Positions 45,383 to 52,108 of a stretch of DNA of 64,000 nt are shown in pieces. This DNA comes from Clostridia bacterium (GTDB lineage Bacteria; Bacillota; Clostridia; Christensenellales; UMGS416): assembly GCA_016938675.1 (NCBI GenBank), contig JAFGUF010000031.1:124001-188000 (forward strand), in the 5' to 3' direction. The position numbers were made by a program, and so were the translations under genes. Position 1 is the first letter of the stretch, and every line of letters starts with the position of its first letter. The notes under the pieces were generated by a model that saw only the letters and a list, made by a program, of their open reading frames with translations, did not search any database and had not been told where the DNA came from.

Positions 45383-45411
45383 ATTATAAGCAGAAGCGTA
45401 TATTTAGTCAA
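45383..45411 (-). promoter_or_regulatory. Promoter of the GNAT gene
   Basis: TTGACT (45406-45411), 17 bases, TATAAT (45383-45388) on the minus strand, about 40 bases before the start codon. Confidence 0.7.
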
Positions 45412-45482
45412 TAATTATATTATGGCAGCCAGACTGGAAATAAATAATCATGTTTGCAGGGAATAGGCCGCTTGATAAGCAT

Positions 45483-46877
45483 CTAGCACCTAAGCAGAAC
45501 TGTGAATGCTGAGCCTTGGCCTTCTGTGCTTTCCACGCTTATTTTTCCCTGATGGCTGAGGGCTATTTCTTTGGCTATGGCAAGCCCTAGCCCGTACCCT
45601 GAAATAGCCTTTGAACGCGATTCATCCTGACGGGTAAATCTCTCAAAAATCCTGTTTACATCCTCCTGCCGAATGCCTATTCCGGTGTCCTGGACTCTGA
45701 GGTGTATATACCTTTTTTTGTCATAAAGAGTTGTATACCCAGCGCTCACATAAATTTTCCCGTTGTCTTTATTGTACTTTACGGCGTTGTCAATTAGTAT
45801 GGATATAACAGAATCAATCAGCTTTTTATCGCCTTGCATACGAAGGCCATCAGATAACTCCACATGGAAATCAATATCCCTGTCGGAACTTAACAGTTTA
45901 TACTTTTTAACATTGCGCTTTATCAGCTCCGAGACATCAATATCTTCTTTGTTTATTACAAGGGTTCCTTCGTCATTCCTTGCTATAAACAGCAGCTTTT
46001 CGACAAGTCCCTTCATCTTCAGGGCCTCTTGGTTGACATCCTCTATTAGTTCGTTTGCCTCTGCGTTATCCTTTTTCACGGCTCTTTTCAAAGCCTCCAT
46101 AGAGAGCATGATGATACTTATAGGTGTCCTTAGCTCGTGGGAGGCATCACCTAAAAATCTTTCCTTTGCTTTGTAAGCTTCATTTATTGGCTTGATCGCT
46201 TTTCCTGCGAAGATATAGCCGATTCCCAATGCTATAAAGGCGCCGACTATCGTCATTATGATCATGATAGTTTTCAGGTTATCGAGGGTGGAGTAGGCGA
46301 AGGTTACATCCTCGAATATTGTGTAATATCCCACTTGCTGTTCATCTACAATAATGGGCCTTTTAAGTGCAATGTATATGCCATAGCCTTTATCTGCAAG
46401 GTCTGTTATAATCGGATGCTGGTCAATCTCAAGTTCACTGCTTATATCATGCAACTGATTATTTAGTTCAGCATCTGGGCTTTTATATCTTAAAAGTTCG
46501 CCGTCATTGGAGTAAATAAAGTAGTAACTGAACGCATTTATTGCATTCGGTATAATCACATCAAATTTATCTGTGATTTTAATTTCATAATCTTCGTAGC
46601 TGCTGGTTTCGTATTCGCTGCTAGCGTGGTCGTCGTCTTCTTCCTCGGAATCATCTTCGTATTCATAGGAGCCGTCTTTTCTTTCGCTCTCTTCGTATAT
46701 TTCTCTAAGCCATTCAGAGCTCTTGATATCGAAGAGGATCTGCTCTATATCAGATTCCAACTTGTTTGTGTTATATGAGTCCAGAACCAAATAAATGGTG
46801 GCATTTAATATGACAAGAATGATTACCAAAACCAGAGTATAGACAAATGTCAATCTTAGCTGAAGCCGTCTGAACAT
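45483..46877 (-). CDS. Sensor histidine kinase with acidic extracytoplasmic loop
   Basis: The 464-residue kinase has helix 1 (~9-30), an outer region (~31-205), helix 2 (~206-228), a very short linker, HisKA with LGDASHELRTPISII (phospho-His) and HATPase with LIDNAVKYNKDNG, VQDTGIGI and SGYGLGLAIAKEI. Within the outer region residues ~65-97 are extremely acidic (EYEDDSEEEDDDHASSEYE), like a metal-cation-sensing loop. Its ATG overlaps the regulator's stop codon (TAATG). Together with the acidic tail of the neighbouring cytochrome protein this suggests sensing of a metal ion at the surface. Confidence 0.92.
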   Translation of the reverse strand: MFRRLQLRLTFVYTLVLVIILVILNATIYLVLDSYNTNKLESDIEQILFDIKSSEWLREIYEESERKDGSYEYEDDSEEEDDDHASSEYETSSYEDYEIKITDKFDVIIPNAINAFSYYFIYSNDGELLRYKSPDAELNNQLHDISSELEIDQHPIITDLADKGYGIYIALKRPIIVDEQQVGYYTIFEDVTFAYSTLDNLKTIMIIMTIVGAFIALGIGYIFAGKAIKPINEAYKAKERFLGDASHELRTPISIIMLSMEALKRAVKKDNAEANELIEDVNQEALKMKGLVEKLLFIARNDEGTLVINKEDIDVSELIKRNVKKYKLLSSDRDIDFHVELSDGLRMQGDKKLIDSVISILIDNAVKYNKDNGKIYVSAGYTTLYDKKRYIHLRVQDTGIGIRQEDVNRIFERFTRQDESRSKAISGYGLGLAIAKEIALSHQGKISVESTEGQGSAFTVLLRC

Positions 46878-47548
46878 TATACGTCCTCCATCTTATAGCC
46901 GATTCCTCTTACATTGACTATCAGCTTTTTGCCGTTCTTTTCTATTTTCTTTCTCAGCAGGCGTATATGCGCGTCAAGATTATTGGATGTCACCTCGCCG
47001 TCCATTCCCCATACACGGTCTATAAGGACATCACGGGGTATTACCTGCCCGGCATTTTCAAAGAGCATGCTGAATATTTGGTATTCTCGCCTAGAAAGAT
47101 TTGCGTCAATGTTATCTATATATACTGTGTTTGTTGCACGATTCAGCGAAATGTTATCTCTTATTACGATATCATTTTTCAATGTGAGTGTGCTGCGCCG
47201 TGCCAGCACCTTAAGCCTAGCGAGAAGTTCGCGGTATTCAAAGGGCTTAATCAAGTAATCATCAGCACCCGATTCAAGGCCCATTACTTTATCATTCAAT
47301 GTGTCTTTGGCAGTCAGCATCAGTATGGCGCCGCTATAGCCTTTTTCTCTTAATTTTACGCAGGTTTCAAGCCCGTCAAGCACAGGCATCATCCAATCAA
47401 GTATTATGACATCATAGACATTGTTTTCGCAATATAGCAATGCCTCTTCGCCGTCATTGGCATGGTCAACCTGATAGCCGTCCTTTACGAGCAGGCCGAT
47501 AATGAGCTTTGCAATTTTCTGATCATCTTCTGCAAGTAATACTATCAT
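46877..47548 (-). CDS. OmpR-family response regulator
   Basis: The start at 47548 (MIVLLAEDDQKI) follows AGGAGGAAAGAA; the longer frame from 47596 crosses a hairpin. The 223-residue protein has a receiver domain (EDD at 7-9, phospho-Asp in VIILDWMMPVLDG, Lys in YLIKPFEY) and a winged-helix domain (LSRREYQIFSML, SNNLDAHIRLLRKKI). It is coupled to the kinase and lies downstream of the double cytochrome gene. The shared 11-base-period repeats before the cytochrome and flavocytochrome genes are its likely sites. Confidence 0.94.
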   Translation of the reverse strand: MIVLLAEDDQKIAKLIIGLLVKDGYQVDHANDGEEALLYCENNVYDVIILDWMMPVLDGLETCVKLREKGYSGAILMLTAKDTLNDKVMGLESGADDYLIKPFEYRELLARLKVLARRSTLTLKNDIVIRDNISLNRATNTVYIDNIDANLSRREYQIFSMLFENAGQVIPRDVLIDRVWGMDGEVTSNNLDAHIRLLRKKIEKNGKKLIVNVRGIGYKMEDV

Positions 47549-47564
47549 TTCTTTCCTCCTGCTT

Positions 47565-47598
47565 AAATGGCAGAAGCGGATAAACGCTTCTGCCATTT
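47565..47598. other. Perfect 14-bp inverted repeat between the cytochrome gene and the regulator gene
   Basis: AAATGGCAGAAGCG (47565-47578) pairs with CGCTTCTGCCATTT (47585-47598) around GATAAA. There is no T run on the minus strand, and the regulator's ribosome site follows at once. It may reduce read-through from the cytochrome gene or protect mRNA; a protein-binding palindrome is also possible. Confidence 0.6.
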
Positions 47599-47635
47599 TA
47601 TTATCTCATGTTATATATCTTTAGTCACTAATTTT

Positions 47636-48583
47636 TTAGTCGTCGTCATCATCGTCGTCATGCTCATATTCGTGCTCGTCCTCGTGTTCATACTCATCGT
47701 CATCATCATCGTCGTCATAGCTGCTATAGCCTTGGCCTGATGCTTGGGACGATAGCGTTACTGGTGATTGAAGCTTGCCGACTACGGGAGCGCCGTTCAG
47801 TATAGAAAGCGAATGGGGGGAGTTTGCAAAAGCTGCTGTCAAATCTCTTCCTGCCTGATAGCCTTGATGAGACCCGTTGCTCCATGCTCCGATATTTGTT
47901 ACGTCATATATAGTTCCGTTTACGGCTATATATGCGGGGTTTCCGTTTCGACCATCGTATTGGGAGAGCATTTCAAGAGTCCAGCCAGACTGGTTGTCGT
48001 TGGTGCCTGTGCCTGTTCCGGAGCTTGTGCCTCCACTGCTGCCGCTAGGAGAGAGGGGCTCTGCTATGTCGGCTGATGCTGCGGATATTGTATCCGGCTG
48101 CAATCCCGGAGTATCTTCGGGTAAGGGTTCTTGTTGATCTTCCGGATTTTCCAGGGTATTATATTGAGCTTCATTATCCAGCTTACCTACCACAGTCATA
48201 TCATTGAGCATAGACTCAAGGTGCGGTGAATTATTGAATTCCTCTGTCAGGTCCATTCCCGCAGTAAGCCCTTGGTGCTCGCCGTTATACCAATCTTCGT
48301 ATTCTGTTACGTCGTATACTATTCCGTTTACCGCGACGTATGCCGGGCGTCCGCTTTTTCCGTCGTAGAGGCTGAGTTCTGCTTCAGTAAATGAAGCGAT
48401 GTCGTTTCCTGCTGCAGCCACACTTGCATTGCTCTGCAATACTTCACTGCGGCTTTCCTCCTGTTTCAAATTAGCATTAGCTGGGAAATATACTGCTAAA
48501 TATGCAACTTCTAATACAAGAACAGAAACAGCTAGGATAACCATCGTGCCTAATACTATTTTTGCTATACTTTTCTTACTCAT
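47636..48583 (-). CDS. Membrane-anchored protein with two cytochrome-b5-like domains and acidic/His tail
   Basis: The start at 48583 (MSKKSIAKIVLG) follows AAAGGATCAAT. About 315 residues: a single signal-anchor helix (~7-30), a cytochrome b5-like haem/steroid-binding domain (~60-130), a Ser/Gly/Thr/Pro linker, and a second copy (~190-258). Each domain has a Y-DG-x-G-x-PAY-AVNG-YDVT motif, a central H-Q-G and an NSPH, the two His that could hold haem. The end is a tail of Asp, Glu, Tyr and His (EYEHEDEHEYEH flanked by runs of Asp), which should bind cations. It lies outside the membrane. With the flavocytochrome next door it probably carries electrons outward. I know no described protein with this exact plan. 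Confidence 0.85.
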   Translation of the reverse strand: MSKKSIAKIVLGTMVILAVSVLVLEVAYLAVYFPANANLKQEESRSEVLQSNASVAAAGNDIASFTEAELSLYDGKSGRPAYVAVNGIVYDVTEYEDWYNGEHQGLTAGMDLTEEFNNSPHLESMLNDMTVVGKLDNEAQYNTLENPEDQQEPLPEDTPGLQPDTISAASADIAEPLSPSGSSGGTSSGTGTGTNDNQSGWTLEMLSQYDGRNGNPAYIAVNGTIYDVTNIGAWSNGSHQGYQAGRDLTAAFANSPHSLSILNGAPVVGKLQSPVTLSSQASGQGYSSYDDDDDDDEYEHEDEHEYEHDDDDDDD

Positions 48584-48648
48584 TATTGATCCTTTCAAAC
48601 ATATTTTAAATACACCTTTGACCTTATGATAAAATACTACATTCAAAT

Positions 48649-48666
48649 ACTGAAAATAAAATGAAA
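48649..48666 (-). promoter_or_regulatory. Direct-repeat box before the double cytochrome gene
   Basis: The minus strand reads TTTCATTTTATTTTCAGT: two heptamers TTTCATT and TTTCAGT with an 11-base period, 66 bases before the start codon. Sixteen of 18 bases match the box at 50077-50094 before the flavocytochrome gene. Confidence 0.6.
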
Positions 48667-48695
48667 AAGTAAAATATCTAATTTTTTTGATTTAA

Positions 48696-50024
48696 TTATA
48701 GAGAGAACCTTTCGTCATGGACTAAAACTTTTGGCACTCTAAGTGATTTTAATATCTTTCCGGCAGATTTCATCAGCGGAGATGGGCCGCAAAGGTAGTA
48801 CCCTGCGGAATACATGGATATGCCGCTTTTGTCTAGCATCCTGCTGAGCATGTATTTATTAAGGTATCCCTTCTCGCCCTGATAGTCGGGCTCATCAGAC
48901 ACTACAGGTATTATTTTGAGGTTGGGTATTGACCTCATAGCCTGGGTTAGCTCATCTACTCGTATAATGTCAGATTTCTTTCTAACGCCCCATACCAGCA
49001 GCACCCGTCTGCTCTCGTGGGTATCTGCCATGTGCTTTATCATGCTTAAGGCCGGAGTCACGCCTACGCCGCCTACAATGAAAACTATCTGTCTTTCGTA
49101 GGGATAATTAAGATAGCTGAATCTGCCATAGGGGCCTTCCATTATGATCTCGTCGCCGGGCTTAATGTTTCCTATTCCTTTGGTGAAATCCCCCAGTTCC
49201 TTAACAGTGATTGACATTTGTCCCTGCTCAGTAGGAGATGAAGAAATTGTAAATGGGTGAAGCTCTCTGCTTTTGTCGCTTGCAAATCTGAAAAATGCAA
49301 ACTGCCCGGGCATGAAATAAAAATCATCATCTATCTCAAAATCAATCCGCCACATGTCGGCAGCTTCCTGCGTTACGCCCGTTATCTTATGGCGGTCTTC
49401 AGAGGCCACCCAGAGCTTAATAACTTTGTGATAGATATAAAAGCTAGAGGCTAAAATAAAGTAGCTCATGTATCCTACAAATACCGGTAGGCTGTTTTCA
49501 ACAGCAGAGGTCATCAATACGTGAATCAGGACCAGCACTAAAGCTGCTGTACTGATATTATGTATCAGCTTAAGTGACCTGTACTTCAATATACCTATGC
49601 GCGTCGTTACAGACTTTATGGGTTTCAGAATTCTTTCTAGGATTGCAGGCGTTGCCATAAGCACAACGGAGAGCGCACTGACTGCAATAAATATTATAAA
49701 AGCTATCTGACCAATGTTTGTAAGGGTGCTTTCTGAGAATACTTTTAGGTTCATATATCTGTGTATGGCGACAAATACTAGTGACACAATGGCCATCACT
49801 CCGTGGACTCTGTAAAGATGGTCCATGCCGAATATTCTTTCAATGAATTTCGGGCGAGCGCTAATAACGAACTGCCAGCTTAGCCATGTGTAGGCGTATA
49901 CGCCAAGCAGCATGGAGGTAAGCCATGTCATATTTGAGTATTTGTTAGGATTTAATGAAATTAGTAATCCTGCCAGTACCAGAGGGCTTAAGAAGTAGAG
50001 TGATATATATAAGAATTTCTTCAT
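48696..50024 (-). CDS. Ferric-reductase-like flavocytochrome (b-type haem membrane domain + FAD/NAD(P) oxidoreductase)
   Basis: The 442-residue protein has about six N-terminal helices with paired His for two b haems: HGVMAIVSLVFVAIH in one helix and HNISTAALVLVLIH in another. The C-terminal half (~215-442) is a ferredoxin-NADP reductase module with FAD-binding HPFTISSSP, GPYGRFS, NAD(P)-binding VGGVGVTPALSMIKH and YLCGPSPLM. It can move electrons from cytoplasmic NAD(P)H across the membrane to an outer acceptor, as in ferric reductases and NOX-like enzymes. The next gene encodes an exported haem protein, a likely acceptor. Iron(III), another metal or oxygen species are possible final acceptors. 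Confidence 0.9.
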   Translation of the reverse strand: MKKFLYISLYFLSPLVLAGLLISLNPNKYSNMTWLTSMLLGVYAYTWLSWQFVISARPKFIERIFGMDHLYRVHGVMAIVSLVFVAIHRYMNLKVFSESTLTNIGQIAFIIFIAVSALSVVLMATPAILERILKPIKSVTTRIGILKYRSLKLIHNISTAALVLVLIHVLMTSAVENSLPVFVGYMSYFILASSFYIYHKVIKLWVASEDRHKITGVTQEAADMWRIDFEIDDDFYFMPGQFAFFRFASDKSRELHPFTISSSPTEQGQMSITVKELGDFTKGIGNIKPGDEIIMEGPYGRFSYLNYPYERQIVFIVGGVGVTPALSMIKHMADTHESRRVLLVWGVRKKSDIIRVDELTQAMRSIPNLKIIPVVSDEPDYQGEKGYLNKYMLSRMLDKSGISMYSAGYYLCGPSPLMKSAGKILKSLRVPKVLVHDERFSL

Positions 50025-50076
50025 TTAGTCTGCTCCTGATTATGATAATTAGTTTTACTAAAGGATACAGAGCGAA

Positions 50077-50094
50077 AATGAAAATAGAATGAAA
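50077..50094 (-). promoter_or_regulatory. Direct-repeat box before the flavocytochrome gene
   Basis: The minus strand reads TTTCATTCTATTTTCATT, two exact TTTCATT heptamers with an 11-base period, 53 bases before the start codon. TATCCT lies about 9 bases further down as a possible -10. The near-identical box before the cytochrome gene points to one regulator of the OmpR type. Confidence 0.65.
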
Positions 50095-50321
50095 GGATAT
50101 ATTCATAGAAGTACTGGTTATTATTTAATATTATATGTAGTTAAAATTATAATAACCGATTCAAATTGTTATAATATGCTAAGAATAATTATATATCCAA
50201 TATTATGTAAATTTATTGTAATTACCTAGTTTTTCTAATATAATAATATCATTCATTATAATAATATAAATAGGTATTGTTATATAAAGTTTAAATACAC
50301 TACTTAAAAAATGGAGTTCAT
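50095..50321. other. AT-rich intergenic region between divergent genes
   Basis: Very AT-rich stretch with many short TATA and ATAATAT runs. I see no gene, RNA or clear stem-loop. It must contain the promoter of the OLD-family gene, whose ribosome site (AATGGAG) is at its end. Confidence 0.4.
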
Positions 50322-52037
50322 ATGATTTATAAGAAATTTCACATATCAAATTATAAAGCAATCGAGAAAATTGATATAAATATTAACCGTGAAATTGTTC
50401 CCTTAATCGGAATAAATGAATCCGGAAAAACTACAATTTTGCAAGCTATTCTGGCATTTGATAAAAACAAAGACAATCTTTTAAATAAAAGGCATATTGA
50501 TGCAAAAAATATATATGAGCATGAAGAAAAGGAATGCGTTATATCTGCAGAATTAGAATTTAAAAATAAAGAAGAATTCGAGGATTTTGGTAAATCGATT
50601 AGCATCAATATGGATATGCCTCTTTACGATTGGATAAAGGATAAATTTGAAAATCATGAACCAATAACATTAAAAAGAGACTTTGCTAATGGAATTTTAA
50701 CAAAAGAATATTCTCTTGTAGAAAAGTTTGATGAATTCGGTTCGGAACACATGAAAAAGAAGTTTATCTCAGAAATAGTAAAAAGACTTCCTAATATTCT
50801 TTATTTTGATGATTTTAGCGATAGAGTTCCAGAAGCTATTAAGTTTCCACAGAACTATGTAAACGACCAAAAGCTATCAACAGGAAAAGAACGAGAATGG
50901 CAAGAAATATTAGTTGAAGTTTTTGGAAGAGCAATTGATGCGGAATTATCGCTTGTTAAATTTATGAAACTAGACAATGATGACAAAAGAGAGGATTATC
51001 TTTCGGATGTGAATGATAAGCTGAATGAGGAAATTATCACTGACTGGGAGCATTTAAAGAAGCTTTATGAAGGCTTTGATGATGGCGAAGACAAATCTCA
51101 AAACATTGAATTAGCATTAAAGTATGATAATCATGAAAAAACTTTCCAATTCAAAATCAAAGACAGAGAAACAGAACGGAGCAGAACATTTGATATTTTA
51201 GAGAGAAGCAAGGGATTTCAGTGGTTTTTTAATTTTAATATGAAGTTGAAATATAATAGTAAGTATAGCCATCATCCAGACGATGCAATTTACTTACTTG
51301 ACGAGCCAGGATCATATTTGCATTCTGCCGCACAAACTGGTCTATTGAAGAAACTAAAAGAAATAAGCAGTAGAAATACAATTATTTTTTGCACACACTC
51401 TCAATATTTGTTAGAACCTTCTGAGATTAATATTGGTAGTGTAAAAATTGTATCAAAAAATGAAGGCACTATTGATTTAACCGATTTTGGAAGCTCATCT
51501 GTTCAAAAAAGCTTGGGTGCATATACTCCCATAGTACATGCTTTGCACTTAAAATATGGTTTCAATACAAAATTCAAAAAATGTTTGCTAACAGAAGGTA
51601 TTTATGATTACTATTTTTTTAGCATGTTTTTTAATTTGAGAAATATTGATATTATACCTGGACAGGGTGCGAGTCATTTAAAAGATTTGATATCAATATT
51701 AATTTCGTTTTCCGATAAATTTTTAGTAATATTAGATAATGACGAAGAAGGACAAAAAGCAAAGGCGAATTATAGTAAGTATTTCAAGCGAATCTTTGAC
51801 CAAAACAGTTATATTTATGACATTAAACAAGGAGATTTTGTATTAGAAGATATATTGTCAGGATCAGATTGCGAGAAAATAATTAAAAATACCGGATGTA
51901 AAGATGTAAAAAGTGCGTTGCCTATTTTGTTTTTCGATTCTACTGATAATGCTAAATTAATTAAGAAGGAATTCAGTGAAGAAACCAAAGACAATATAAC
52001 TAAAATCGAGGGAATAATCAAAAGCCATTTTAATTAA
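50322..52037 (+). CDS. OLD-family AAA ATPase with C-terminal TOPRIM-like nuclease domain
   Basis: The 571-residue protein begins with an ABC/SMC-type ATPase: IDININREIVPLIGINESGKTT (Walker A GINESGKT near 32) and, after a coiled-coil-rich insert, Walker B AIYLLDEPGSYLHSAAQ followed by FCTHSQYLL (switch His). Residues ~420-500 have LLTEGIYDYYFF and VILDNDEEGQKAK, the Glu and DxD pattern of a TOPRIM domain. This is the OLD plan of class I type, seen in phage-defence and DNA-repair nucleases. No gajB, reverse transcriptase or phage gene flanks it. The gene is far more AT-rich than its neighbours, which suggests transfer. It may be an orphan defence gene. Confidence 0.85.
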   Translation: MIYKKFHISNYKAIEKIDININREIVPLIGINESGKTTILQAILAFDKNKDNLLNKRHIDAKNIYEHEEKECVISAELEFKNKEEFEDFGKSISINMDMPLYDWIKDKFENHEPITLKRDFANGILTKEYSLVEKFDEFGSEHMKKKFISEIVKRLPNILYFDDFSDRVPEAIKFPQNYVNDQKLSTGKEREWQEILVEVFGRAIDAELSLVKFMKLDNDDKREDYLSDVNDKLNEEIITDWEHLKKLYEGFDDGEDKSQNIELALKYDNHEKTFQFKIKDRETERSRTFDILERSKGFQWFFNFNMKLKYNSKYSHHPDDAIYLLDEPGSYLHSAAQTGLLKKLKEISSRNTIIFCTHSQYLLEPSEINIGSVKIVSKNEGTIDLTDFGSSSVQKSLGAYTPIVHALHLKYGFNTKFKKCLLTEGIYDYYFFSMFFNLRNIDIIPGQGASHLKDLISILISFSDKFLVILDNDEEGQKAKANYSKYFKRIFDQNSYIYDIKQGDFVLEDILSGSDCEKIIKNTGCKDVKSALPILFFDSTDNAKLIKKEFSEETKDNITKIEGIIKSHFN

Positions 52038-52108
52038 TTTATAATTTAATTGTAAAATTTGTTGTTACATTTATTTTCTTTTGGGATTTGGTAAACAGGA
52101 AAAATATT

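Noticed and set aside
47636-47720. Low-complexity GAT/GAC-type repeat as a possible sequencing artefact or microsatellite
   Set aside because: The frame stays open through varied Asp/Glu/His/Tyr codons, and the sensor kinase nearby has a similar acidic stretch, so a real protein tail is more likely.
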